The notes under the pieces were generated by a model. The model was not told the DNA's origin. It made no database searches and worked only from the letters and a program-made list of their open reading frames with translations. Below are positions 9,715 through 18,578 of a stretch of 64,000 bases of DNA, piece after piece. Position 1 is the stretch's first letter; each line of letters opens with the position of its first letter. Source of the stretch: Rhodospirillaceae bacterium (GTDB taxonomy: Bacteria > Pseudomonadota > Alphaproteobacteria > Rhodospirillales > JABJKH01); assembly GCA_018660465.1 (NCBI GenBank), contig JABJKH010000093.1, forward strand, positions 57,339-121,338, in the 5' to 3' direction. The position numbers were made by a program, and so were the translations under genes.

Positions 9715-10587
9715 ATGACCGCATCCTCTAAGTACAACTTTTTGCTCATCCCACCCTTCAAGCTGCCCGATCAAGACCAGTTTACTGTTCCTGGCTATTC
9801 ATTACCGACGGAAACACCTAAGGAACAACGGCTTCTCAATAACGACTTTGTCCTCTCCCATCTTGATGATGTGAACTGGGAACTTCATCCGGGGGCAGAA
9901 CCGCCCTATGGCAACTGGTCGGTCGAATCCCGCGAAGAATTCGCCTACGCCGCCACGGCGCGTATGAAAGGCGTTCGTGAAGCGTGTGAGTCTGGAAAAT
10001 ACAACGGGATCATTCTGTTGGGTGGTGGTGAACCTGGGTTTATCGAATCTCGTGAAATTGGCCGTAAATTTGGCGTCGTTGTCACTGCCAACGCATTCTC
10101 TCAGATGTACCTAGCAACCCTTCTGGGGGATGGTTTCTCGATTATCGATATCGAAGGTGTGCACAACGTTTATTACCGCGATCTCATCCGCGCCCACCAG
10201 TTACAAGATCGCTGCCGGTCGATCCGAAACATTGGCTACAGCCTGCCAAGACCGGGAGATACAGACCCGGACACCTTGACCGAACAAACCTTTGCCGCAG
10301 AACGCGGCGAGCCTTCCGTCGCCGTCGAACGCGCCATCGACCAGGCAGAGGCCGCGATTATCGAAGACGGTGCCGAAGTCATAACTCTTGGCTGCTCAAT
10401 GACCTTCTGGCTCCAGCCTTACATTCGGGACGGCCTAAGAGCCCGCGGATGGGATGTACCTGTGCTTGAGGGATACACAGCCGCCATCGAACTCGCCAAA
10501 CTCATGGTCAACCTTGGGGTCAACGCCAGCGGCATCACCTACATGGATGTTCGGCCCCAACGCATTCTAACCAAGGTCTATGTATGA
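9715..10587 (+). CDS. Asp/Glu (hydantoin) racemase-superfamily enzyme lacking the first catalytic Cys
   Basis: The 290-residue sequence fits the aspartate/glutamate/hydantoin racemase superfamily, which uses two opposed cysteines for cofactor-free proton transfer. The second site is clear, with Cys227 in VITLGCSMTFW. The first site, normally a Cys just before a D/E-P-G, reads LLGGGEPGF (Gly103-105), so the first cysteine is missing. A Gly/Cys pair is the arrangement of arylmalonate decarboxylase in this superfamily, so decarboxylation or another one-base reaction is possible; that is inference. The stop overlaps the ATG of the next gene (ATGA), so the two are translationally coupled. Confidence 0.75.
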   Translation: MTASSKYNFLLIPPFKLPDQDQFTVPGYSLPTETPKEQRLLNNDFVLSHLDDVNWELHPGAEPPYGNWSVESREEFAYAATARMKGVREACESGKYNGIILLGGGEPGFIESREIGRKFGVVVTANAFSQMYLATLLGDGFSIIDIEGVHNVYYRDLIRAHQLQDRCRSIRNIGYSLPRPGDTDPDTLTEQTFAAERGEPSVAVERAIDQAEAAIIEDGAEVITLGCSMTFWLQPYIRDGLRARGWDVPVLEGYTAAIELAKLMVNLGVNASGITYMDVRPQRILTKVYV

Positions 10588-11696
10588 CGGCGCTAAATAT
10601 TCCCAAAACAATGAAAGCTTGGGTCCTAGGAGACCCGGACGAGCTTTTACTCATCGAAAAACCGGTTCCGCAACCAGGTCCGGCCGAAGTCCTCGTTCGC
10701 ATTGACGCGATTGCTGTCTGTGCCACGGACCTGGAAGTCATTTCCCACGGCCCACCTGCCATGATTGAAGGCGGGCTGCCGTTCAACAAGCAATTCATCC
10801 CGGGCCACGAATACATGGGGACCGTGGTGAAACTGGGGACTAGCGTTGACGAAATTGAGGTTGGTGAACGGGTCGCTGTTGAAATACATGCGGGGTGTGG
10901 GCGCTGCAAACGCTGCCGCCAAGGCATGTACACGTCCTGCCACAACTACGGCAAAAACTACGGCGACCAGGATAAGGGACACAGGGCAAATGGCTACACG
11001 ACAGATGGTGGTTTTACCGAATACGCGGTTAATAATATCAACACTCTTATACGCGTGCCGGAAGGCATAAGTGACGAAGAAGCGACGCTTATTGTCACGG
11101 CAGGAACCGCCACCTACGGGCTTGATGTCTTGGGCGGGCTTATTGCTGGGGAAAGCGTAGTCGTCACGGGAGGTGGCCCCATCGGCTTGCTGGCAATTGC
11201 CGTCGCTAAGACGCTCGGCGCCGCTCCGGTCATTTTGACGGACATTGAGAATAACCGCCTGGAGATCGGTCGTGAACTTGGCGCGGACATCACCCTGAAT
11301 GCCCGCGACGTGAATGTCGTTGAAGAGGTCCGTAAGATTTCCGGAGGTCCTGGCTGTGACTACGTCATGGAATGTTCCGGTGCGCCCAATGCCCTGAATG
11401 AAGCCGCCGATATGGTCAGTCGTGGCGGACGCATCTGTCTCGCAGCATTCGCCGCCCAACCTGTCACGTTCGATCCAGCCAAACTGGTCATGGATAACAT
11501 CTATATGTTCGGCATTCGCGGCGAAGGCAAAAGCGCCGTCAAACGGGCTGGCTCTCTCATGGCGCAAGGACGAATTAACGCCAAGCCAATCCACACCCAC
11601 ACCTTCGGGTTAGACGAAGTGCCCACAGCCATCAAATACGCGCGCGAAAAGATTGATGGCGCCATAAAAGTTGTTATTAAAATGCGAGAGGCGTAA
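10584..11696 (+). CDS. Zinc-dependent alcohol dehydrogenase (MDR family)
   Basis: This 370-residue medium-chain dehydrogenase has catalytic zinc ligands Cys46 and His75-Glu76 (GHE) and four structural-zinc cysteines (Cys105, 108, 111, 119 in GCGRCKRC...TSC). A Rossmann motif, VVTGGGPIGLLAIAVAK, would bind NAD(P). It oxidises an alcohol or polyol; the substrate is unknown. It overlaps the racemase-family gene by four bases and lies 42 bases before the PhzF-like gene, so these three probably form one catabolic operon. Confidence 0.88.
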   Translation: MTALNIPKTMKAWVLGDPDELLLIEKPVPQPGPAEVLVRIDAIAVCATDLEVISHGPPAMIEGGLPFNKQFIPGHEYMGTVVKLGTSVDEIEVGERVAVEIHAGCGRCKRCRQGMYTSCHNYGKNYGDQDKGHRANGYTTDGGFTEYAVNNINTLIRVPEGISDEEATLIVTAGTATYGLDVLGGLIAGESVVVTGGGPIGLLAIAVAKTLGAAPVILTDIENNRLEIGRELGADITLNARDVNVVEEVRKISGGPGCDYVMECSGAPNALNEAADMVSRGGRICLAAFAAQPVTFDPAKLVMDNIYMFGIRGEGKSAVKRAGSLMAQGRINAKPIHTHTFGLDEVPTAIKYAREKIDGAIKVVIKMREA

Positions 11697-11738
11697 ACCA
11701 CCCTCACGTGGCAAATAACACCTGAGACGGATTCTATT

Positions 11739-12671
11739 ATGGCGCGTTATGCATACTATACTCTAGACGTCTTCACAGATCGTATTTTTGGTGGCAATCC
11801 GCTGGCCGTATTTCCCGATGGTCGCGGGCTGGATACGGCGCAAATGCAGACGGTTGCGCGTGAATTCAATATTTCGGAAACCGTGTTCGTGTTGCCACCG
11901 GATCAACCTGACCATACCCGAAAGTTGCGCATCTTTACGCCGGGTACAGAACTACCCTTTGCAGGCCATCCAACCGTCGGTACGGCTCATCTATTGGCTG
12001 CCATCGGCGAGATTCCACTCGAAGGTCCTGAAACTCGTATTGTCTTTGAAGAAGGTGTCGGCCCTGTTCCGGTGACAATCTATGGGGCCAATGGTCACCC
12101 CACCCAGGCACAATTATCTGCGGCTCAAATGCCTGAGTACGGCGCACCCCCGCCCTCCAACACGGACCTTGCGGAGGTTCTATCACTCAATGAAGATGAT
12201 ATTCTAAGCGATCCCGCCCCTAATGCTGTATCCTGTGGCGTGGGTTTTCTTTTCATAATGCTCAGGGACCTTGATGCGTTGGCCAGGGCTCAAATTCGGC
12301 CCGAGGCTTGGGAACGTCTTCTCTCAGATTATTGGGCGCCTCATCCCTACCTCCTGACCCCATCCGGTTCATTTGGCGATGGTGGTCCGTATTCGACATA
12401 TCGTGCCCGGATGTTCGCCCCATCCATGGGAATTGTAGAAGACCCTGCTACTGGCGGCGCAGCCACGGCACTTGCTGGTTTTCTTGTTCCATCCGGGACT
12501 TTAAAAAACGGAACCGCCTGCTGGTCGGTGGATCAAGGAGTTGAAATGGGGCGCCCCAGTCGGCTTGAAATAGAAGCCGATATTTCGAAAGGCGTAATTA
12601 CAGGCATTCGGGTCAGTGGTAGTTCTGTCATGGTCAGCCAAGGCGAAATGGAAATTCAAGACAACACCTAG
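11739..12671 (+). CDS. PhzF-family isomerase/epimerase-like protein
   Basis: The 310-residue protein opens with YAYYTLDVFTDRIFGGNPLAVF, the hallmark of PhzF, with the catalytic-Glu motif EFNISETVFV and the FAGHPTVGTAHLL segment. PhzF in phenazine producers isomerises a dihydro-hydroxyanthranilate, but most family members outside phenazine clusters have unknown substrates. No phenazine genes are present here, so a phenazine role is unlikely. It is the third gene of the operon starting at 9715. Confidence 0.88.
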   Translation: MARYAYYTLDVFTDRIFGGNPLAVFPDGRGLDTAQMQTVAREFNISETVFVLPPDQPDHTRKLRIFTPGTELPFAGHPTVGTAHLLAAIGEIPLEGPETRIVFEEGVGPVPVTIYGANGHPTQAQLSAAQMPEYGAPPPSNTDLAEVLSLNEDDILSDPAPNAVSCGVGFLFIMLRDLDALARAQIRPEAWERLLSDYWAPHPYLLTPSGSFGDGGPYSTYRARMFAPSMGIVEDPATGGAATALAGFLVPSGTLKNGTACWSVDQGVEMGRPSRLEIEADISKGVITGIRVSGSSVMVSQGEMEIQDNT

Positions 12672-12848
12672 CGGCCCCTATATCCCAGCCACAAAAAGAC
12701 CTTATTTGCGACACGCTTGCGCCATTGTCGAGCGCCCTAATGGACATGGGTCAGGAAAACAACTCGGAAGGTGCCCTTCCAATCCCATCCCACCGACACC
12801 CACAGGAAGGCACATTCCTTTTCTGACCCAATACCTAGACTCCCACTT
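12672..12848 (+). other. Structured non-coding stretch after the PhzF-like gene (possible small RNA or long 3' UTR)
   Basis: No convincing gene lies here. A 12-base helix can form between TGGGTCAGGAAA (from about 12746) and TTTTCTGACCCA (about 12818-12830). Inside it are two smaller hairpins, GGAAGG/CCTTCC and AGGAA/TTCCT. The stretch is followed directly by an intrinsic terminator at 12849. I do not recognise it as 6S, SRP, tmRNA or RNase P RNA. Confidence 0.35.
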
Positions 12849-12882
12849 GGCCGGTCCTTTTCACCAAGGACCGGCCCTTTTT
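12849..12882 (+). terminator. Intrinsic terminator
   Basis: A perfect 10-base stem, GGCCGGTCCT paired with AGGACCGGCC, encloses an 8-base loop and is followed by CTTTTT. It lies about 180 bases after the PhzF-like stop. It would end either that operon or a separate small transcript. Confidence 0.85.
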
Positions 12883-13071
12883 ATGGGTTTTAAAACGCTA
12901 AATTATGTCAAAAATGAATGAACGACTCGCGTCGATAAGGTGCTAAAATTATAGCCCCTTTCTTCGATGAGCGAGGGCGCTATACTATAATCTCAAGTTA
13001 AGTTAAAATTTATTTGATTGCGTCTCCGTTAAATAACTAAAATTTAAATATGATATTTCATAGACTCGCAG
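12883..13071 (+). promoter_or_regulatory. AT-rich leader with a candidate -10 element before the PAS kinase
   Basis: No gene is seen in this AT-rich gap. TATACTATAAT at 12981-12991 contains a perfect -10 hexamer (12986-12991). The -35 region 17 bases upstream (TTCGAT) is poor, so the promoter may depend on an activator. Confidence 0.35.
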
Positions 13072-15372
13072 ATGAAAATGACGCCTTACAATAGTAAAAA
13101 TAACACTATAGCCAAGAAGCTAATATTATTTATTATATTATTTAGTTCTATTATTACGATTCTGGCAACAGCATTTCAGATTTATATCGAATACAAAGGC
13201 GAAATTAAACTTATAGACAAAAGCTTCTCACAAATTAAAACAGGCTATTTAAATAGCATATCCCAAGCAGTTTGGGTTGTTGACGAAACACAAATTGCTC
13301 TCCTTCTGAATGGAATTACCCGCTTGCCCAACATGGCTTTCGCGGAAATTTATCATGAGAACGAGATCATCAGCAGCACCGGGACAAAATTAGATCGCCA
13401 ATCTATTACACGAAAATTTACTCTAATTGCGCCCTACAAAGGATCAGCCCAGGACATCGGTAGATTGACCGTTCATGCGGATTTGTCCCGTATTTACAAC
13501 ACACTATTCAATCGGGCCCTTGTAATTCTTTTCTCGACAGGCGTTATTATCGCACTCGTTGCAATCTTAATTTTTGTCCTCTTTTCAAACTTGGTGACTC
13601 GCCACGTCACTACGGCAACAAACTTTTTACGCCAAATCAACTTAGATCAACTCGACACCCCCCTAAAACTGGACCGTCCACCAGCCGCAGCAGATTCAAA
13701 GGACGAACTTGATCAATTAGTGGCCTCCATCAACGAGATGAGATTCAGTTTAAAAGACGCTATCGAAAAAAGAGACGAAAGCGAAGAACACTTCAAAAGG
13801 ATCGTCGATAACTTCCCAAACTCCGTAAGCATAAAAAACCGTGAAGGAAAACTTGTATTTTCGAATAAAGCTTATGGTGAATGGATGGAGATGGAGCCTT
13901 CTGAAATGGTAGGTAAGTCTCTATACGACCTATTTCCCGAAAACACGGCCCGTTCTATCATTGAGAGTGACAGATCCGTTCTCTCGACCGGCAAGCCTTC
14001 ATTTTCAGAACTCACGCGAACGTTCGGGAACGGAACAACCCGCATCCTCTACAACCAAAAATATCCATTTAACTTACGCTCAGAAGAAGATACCGCCGTC
14101 ATATCGGTCATGACGGACATTACCGAACGCAAAAAAGCCGAAGCCTCCATTCGCGAAAGTGAAAGACAGCTCCGTGAGGTTCTGGAAAATAGCCCGGTTG
14201 GGATAGCAATCGTGACCCAGTCGAATGACGATAAATATAATTCTGGCAACCGCCTATTTGTTAACAGTGCGCTTGTTCAAATGTTCGCAGGTAACACTCG
14301 CCAACAAATACTAGAGGCTAATATCGTAGATACATTTGTTGATCCGGATGTATTTCATCAGACTCTAAAGATCATGTCGAAACATAAAGATTTAGTTGAT
14401 TTTGAGGCACTGCGTCTAAGAGCAGATGGAACTCAGTGGTGGGATTCTATGAACTCTCGCCCCGTCAAATTCGATGATCAAAATTGTACTATGATTTGGC
14501 ACTTCGATATTACCGCCCGGAAAGAGGCGGAAGACGCACTTCGTCAAGCACACGACAACCTTGAAATTCGAATTGAAGAACGTACAGAGCAATTACGGGG
14601 CGAAATCGAAGAGCGCAAACGAATTGAAGTCGAACTTCTTCAAGCCACAAAACTTGCCGAATCAGCGAGTCACGCCAAATCGGAATTTTTGGCAAATATG
14701 AGCCATGAACTGCGCACTCCTCTGAACGCCATCATTGGTTTTTCAGAAACCCTGGATCGGAATGTATTCGGTGAACTCGCTAATGAAAAACAGGTGGAAT
14801 ACATAAAGGACATTCATATTTCAGGCCAACACCTGCTCGAATTAATCAATGACATTCTTGATGTATCGGTGATTGAGGCTGGCAAACTTGACCTTCACGA
14901 AACCGACGTCGGCATAAAAACATTGACCGACGAGGCAATTCTTTTGGTGCAGACCCGTGCCGACCAAGACAATATCGAATTACAAAACATCATTGATGAC
15001 GAAGGCTTAAAACTTAGAGCGGACGAACGCCGGTTGAAGCAGATTATGGTAAATTTGCTCTCCAACGCGATTAAGTATTCTCGTGATTCTGGAACCGTTA
15101 AAATTGAGGGCAGGATGGCCAAGGACGGGGCTTTGATTATGGAAGTCATTGATAATGGTACAGGAATGGATCCTGCTGACCTGGAAACTGCAATGGCAAA
15201 ATTTGGCCAAGTCTATTCTAATTCAGAGATACATACAGAAGGGACAGGGTTGGGGTTGCCGCTCACCAACGGATTGGTCGAGGCCCACGGCGGGACCCTT
15301 GTTCTTGAAAGCGAAATAGACATAGGGACAACGGCCCGCGTCATATTCCCAAAAGAACGCGTGGTCTCTTAA
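13072..15372 (+). CDS. PAS-domain membrane sensor histidine kinase
   Basis: This is a 766-residue kinase with a first membrane helix (about 17-38), a periplasmic region (about 40-145), a second helix (about 150-175), a HAMP-like linker, two PAS domains (about 240-355 and 365-485), a coiled coil (about 485-530), HisKA with His545 in SHELRTP, and HATPase_c with GTGLGLPL. The kinase core resembles that of the gene at 5063. No response regulator lies beside it. The first 100 or so codons are markedly AT-rich compared with neighbours. The substrate-binding protein gene follows 77 bases downstream on the same strand, so sensing and uptake might be linked. Confidence 0.9.
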   Translation: MKMTPYNSKNNTIAKKLILFIILFSSIITILATAFQIYIEYKGEIKLIDKSFSQIKTGYLNSISQAVWVVDETQIALLLNGITRLPNMAFAEIYHENEIISSTGTKLDRQSITRKFTLIAPYKGSAQDIGRLTVHADLSRIYNTLFNRALVILFSTGVIIALVAILIFVLFSNLVTRHVTTATNFLRQINLDQLDTPLKLDRPPAAADSKDELDQLVASINEMRFSLKDAIEKRDESEEHFKRIVDNFPNSVSIKNREGKLVFSNKAYGEWMEMEPSEMVGKSLYDLFPENTARSIIESDRSVLSTGKPSFSELTRTFGNGTTRILYNQKYPFNLRSEEDTAVISVMTDITERKKAEASIRESERQLREVLENSPVGIAIVTQSNDDKYNSGNRLFVNSALVQMFAGNTRQQILEANIVDTFVDPDVFHQTLKIMSKHKDLVDFEALRLRADGTQWWDSMNSRPVKFDDQNCTMIWHFDITARKEAEDALRQAHDNLEIRIEERTEQLRGEIEERKRIEVELLQATKLAESASHAKSEFLANMSHELRTPLNAIIGFSETLDRNVFGELANEKQVEYIKDIHISGQHLLELINDILDVSVIEAGKLDLHETDVGIKTLTDEAILLVQTRADQDNIELQNIIDDEGLKLRADERRLKQIMVNLLSNAIKYSRDSGTVKIEGRMAKDGALIMEVIDNGTGMDPADLETAMAKFGQVYSNSEIHTEGTGLGLPLTNGLVEAHGGTLVLESEIDIGTTARVIFPKERVVS

Positions 15373-15449
15373 ACACACTATTTTTTGACTTCTCGCGTGC
15401 CCTCTGAGCGCCTATAACCAAAGAACTTTGGCGACAGGCGGGCAAATCG

Positions 15450-17105
15450 GTGTACTTAAAAGCAACTCTATTATTGGCAGTCATGTTTTTTCAGGTGGTC
15501 GGTGCCAACGCTGCCGATAAGAAGGACGAACTGACCATCGGGATCACGCAATTCCCGTCTACCTTTCATCCCAATATAGATTCGATGATGGCCAAGACCT
15601 ATATCCTGTCCATGACCCGCCGTCCGTTTACGGCATACGACAAAAATTGGAAATTGGTCTGCCTGCTCTGCACCAAGCTCCCGACCCTCAAGAACGGCCT
15701 GGCGAAGCCTGAACTCACGCCAAAAGGAAAACGCGGCATCGCCGTTACCTATACCATCTTACCTCAAGCTGTGTGGGGAGATGGCGTACCTGTCACAACT
15801 GAAGACGTGGTGTTTACCTGGAAAATCGGTCGCCATCGCCTGAGTGGTGTTGCCGGCATGGAATTCTATCGCAGCCTTTACAAGATCGATGTGAAAGATG
15901 CGAAAACCTTCACCCTGCACTTTGATAAGCGCACTTTCGATTACAGCGCCATCAATGGATTTCTTCTGGTCCCGAAACACATCGACAAAAATAACTTCGC
16001 CAAGCCCGCCGAATATAAGCATCAGACTGCGTTCGATACCGACACGGCCAATGCGGGCCTTTACTTCGGCCCCTACGTTATAAGCAAGGTCAAACCAGGC
16101 TCTCATGTTGTTCTGGAACGAAATCCTAAATGGTGGGGCAAGAAGCCTTATTTCCAGCGTATAATTGTCCGCGTCATCGGCAATACCGCCGCCCTGGAGG
16201 CCAATCTTTTATCCGGCACGATCGATATGATCGCGGGGGAATTAGGGCTAACCGTGGATCAGGCTGTGGCCTTCGAACGCCGCCACGGTAAGAAATTCAA
16301 TATTTCCTACAAGGCCGGGCTGATTTACGAACATCTTGATTTAAACTTGGACAACCCGTTCTTGAAAGATAAACGGGTCCGAAAGGCGCTTCTATATGCG
16401 CTCGACAGAGACCTGATCGTTGGGCAGTTGTTTGGCGGTCGCCAGCCTGTCGCACATACGTCCGTCAGCCCGCTCGACTGGATTGTTGCGAAAGATATTC
16501 CGACCTATCGTCACGATCCAAAAATGGCCAAGCAGCTTTTGACACAAGCCGGCTGGACCAAGCGCGGTCGCAAGCTGGTCAATAAAAAGGGCGAAACCCT
16601 AACCCTCGACATCATGACTACGGCAGGTAACCGGTCGCGTGAATTGGTTGAGCAAGTTCTGCAAAGCCAGTGGAAGAAACTTGGAATTGATGTTCGTATT
16701 AAGAACCAACCCGCACGCGTCTTCTTCGGCCAGACAGTCACCCAACGAAAATTCAAAGCCATGGCCATGTTCGCCTGGATCAGTTCGCCTGAGAGTGTTC
16801 CCAGAACGACCTTGCATTCCGACCACATCCCCAGCAAAGAAAACAATTTCGCGGGCCAGAATTACACTGGATACAAGAACCCGGAAATGGATGGGTTGCT
16901 GGAAAGAATTGAAGTGGAGCTAGACCGCGACAAACGCCAAAAGCTCTGGCATCGGTTTCAAACCATCTACGCCGACGACCTGCCGGTGATCCCCCTCTAT
17001 TTCCGGGCAGAGCCCTATATACTTCCCAAATGGCTCAAGGGCCTAGAGCCTACGGGGCATCAGGACCCGTCAACATTGTGGGTCGAGCACTGGCGGAGAG
17101 GCTAA
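15450..17105 (+). CDS. ABC transporter substrate-binding protein, peptide/nickel family 5
   Basis: The 551-residue product has a signal peptide ending near GANAA-DKK and a family-5 solute-binding domain (ELTIGITQFP, then ALLYALDRDLIV and the RVRKALLYA core). Such periplasmic proteins deliver oligopeptides, dipeptides or other small organics to Dpp/Opp-type importers. A GTG start is chosen because it retains the full signal peptide and has GGCGGG upstream. The matching ATPases and permeases, which lack their own binding protein, lie on the same strand at 21.7-25.5 kb and are the likely partners. It ends four bases from the stop of the convergent caspase-like gene. Confidence 0.9.
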   Translation: MYLKATLLLAVMFFQVVGANAADKKDELTIGITQFPSTFHPNIDSMMAKTYILSMTRRPFTAYDKNWKLVCLLCTKLPTLKNGLAKPELTPKGKRGIAVTYTILPQAVWGDGVPVTTEDVVFTWKIGRHRLSGVAGMEFYRSLYKIDVKDAKTFTLHFDKRTFDYSAINGFLLVPKHIDKNNFAKPAEYKHQTAFDTDTANAGLYFGPYVISKVKPGSHVVLERNPKWWGKKPYFQRIIVRVIGNTAALEANLLSGTIDMIAGELGLTVDQAVAFERRHGKKFNISYKAGLIYEHLDLNLDNPFLKDKRVRKALLYALDRDLIVGQLFGGRQPVAHTSVSPLDWIVAKDIPTYRHDPKMAKQLLTQAGWTKRGRKLVNKKGETLTLDIMTTAGNRSRELVEQVLQSQWKKLGIDVRIKNQPARVFFGQTVTQRKFKAMAMFAWISSPESVPRTTLHSDHIPSKENNFAGQNYTGYKNPEMDGLLERIEVELDRDKRQKLWHRFQTIYADDLPVIPLYFRAEPYILPKWLKGLEPTGHQDPSTLWVEHWRRG

Positions 17106-17109
17106 GTAT

Positions 17110-18504
17110 TCAACGCCGAACAAAGAGAAAATCACCGCCTTCATGACCGGCCTTTCGGACATCGGCATATTCAGGCGTTTGGTCGGCCTTTAGCATTACC
17201 GGGCGGCGCAGTTGATTAAACAACTGAGTACCATCCAAAATACTATCGTTATTTTTCAGAGACTCCAGAAATGCCGTCGCAAATGGGGAATGCCCACCCC
17301 CTGTGCTATCGGCAACGGGTTCCAGCCCACCAGAGGTAATCACCAGACGTGCTCTCTTTTCGGCCATTCGGCGGATGTAATCTGGGGTTGGTTGACTAAC
17401 TTTTATCCCTCTCACGAGTGTTCCGGAGTAGCAACTGTCCGCAACAACCAGGACGTGTCTGGCATTCAAGGCGCGCAGCGTGCTGGTGATGCGCGCATTG
17501 GAAATCCAGTTGGTGCGTCGGTTGGCGCGCGCGTTCACCGGCAGCCAGTAGCCTTCCTCACCTGCCTGATCAAGCCAGCCGTGACCGGCGTAATAGATCA
17601 AGAGATTATCTTTGTCGGTTAGCTGCTCGCGGTAGGTGTCCAGTGCATCAAGAATTTCCGAGCGTGTCGCATTTTCGAGCATGGTTACCTTGTAGCCATA
17701 CGCGGACGTCAACAACGCCGCCACAGCCTTGGCATCGCCTGTGGCAGTCTTAAGTTTAGGCAGGTAGCGGTAGTCATTCGACCCAATGACAAGGGCGTGG
17801 TACGTCCCAAAATCAATATCGCCAAGGCGCACCATCTTTGCCTTCTGGGTAGGAACGGCTACCGCCATAGGCGTCGATGGAATAGCAGCGCGCTCAATAC
17901 CCAAATGGCGATTCAACACGACCTGTTTTTTGGCTTCGTATTCGGTATCGTTGATCAGTCCCCGGTCCTTGAGCCGCTTGAGCAACGCCAGTTGCTGTTC
18001 AAGCGCGCCACTCGGCGCGGACTTGGCCGCAATGGCAGGGGGTGGCGCTTTTTTCTTAATCTTACACTTATCGACCCAAGTGCGCCCGGAAGCGCGAATT
18101 TTAGCCTCAAACTCCTCTCTCTTATCACTGATAGTCTCCCCATCAGCGTCATAGACAAAGTGAAAAACGTTACCGCATTCATCTTTGCCTTGGCCGCTGC
18201 CGGCGAGCGTCCCCTCGACCACGAGTTCCATCTCACCTTTGCGTCCATCATTGCAGCGAAGAGTGCCGTTAAATCGATCCCCAACGCCGCCAAAGCCCGG
18301 TGATTTAAAGGTCCGGTGTGCCTCTCCATTGCACGTTAGGTTTTGGCCGGGAAGGCGAAGGTGGTAGTTGGCAATCAAGGTCAGGGGATCAATAGAGCCG
18401 GAAGCGACCATTAGCTGGCTCATGTCAGTGGAATGGCCGACAATTTCGACTTGGCAGCCGACGAGTGCTGCACCCGTAGCAATCACAAGTCCAATTCGTT
18501 TCAT
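17110..18504 (-). CDS. Caspase-like (peptidase C14) lipoprotein with SHOCT domain
   Basis: From the ATG at 18504 the protein is 464 residues. It begins with a lipoprotein signal peptide (ALVGC, lipidated Cys17). An N-terminal region of unknown fold is followed by a SHOCT motif (about 167-199: LALLKRLKDRGLINDTEYEAK) and a caspase-fold peptidase (about 233-460). The dyad is visible: His308 in YYAGHG and Cys358 in ADSCYSG. Family members cleave after basic or acidic residues; the target is unknown. An in-frame ATG at 18570 would add 22 residues and spoil the lipoprotein signal, so 18504 is preferred. It lies downstream of the dehydrogenase pair on the same strand. Confidence 0.88.
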   Translation of the reverse strand: MKRIGLVIATGAALVGCQVEIVGHSTDMSQLMVASGSIDPLTLIANYHLRLPGQNLTCNGEAHRTFKSPGFGGVGDRFNGTLRCNDGRKGEMELVVEGTLAGSGQGKDECGNVFHFVYDADGETISDKREEFEAKIRASGRTWVDKCKIKKKAPPPAIAAKSAPSGALEQQLALLKRLKDRGLINDTEYEAKKQVVLNRHLGIERAAIPSTPMAVAVPTQKAKMVRLGDIDFGTYHALVIGSNDYRYLPKLKTATGDAKAVAALLTSAYGYKVTMLENATRSEILDALDTYREQLTDKDNLLIYYAGHGWLDQAGEEGYWLPVNARANRRTNWISNARITSTLRALNARHVLVVADSCYSGTLVRGIKVSQPTPDYIRRMAEKRARLVITSGGLEPVADSTGGGHSPFATAFLESLKNNDSILDGTQLFNQLRRPVMLKADQTPEYADVRKAGHEGGDFLFVRR

Positions 18505-18578
18505 TTTCCGTCGCAGTGTTTGCACTGGTCTGTTCCCAATCCACCCCCAACCGACCGAACATGTTAGCATAAAAATGC

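Noticed and set aside
9561..9761. Minus-strand frame of 66 codons before the racemase-like gene
   Set aside because: It overlaps the start of a well-supported gene, and its translation shows no family features.
11739..12671. Phenazine biosynthesis locus from the PhzF-like gene
   Set aside because: No other phz genes are present; PhzF homologues are common outside phenazine clusters.
12672..12848. SRP (4.5S) RNA candidate, because of GGTCAGG and CGGAAGG strings
   Set aside because: The strings are too far apart and the conserved apical loop does not fold; not supported as SRP RNA.
12616..12921. Open frame of 101 codons overlapping the end of the PhzF-like gene
   Set aside because: It runs through the intrinsic terminator, has proline-rich low-information sequence and no recognisable domain.
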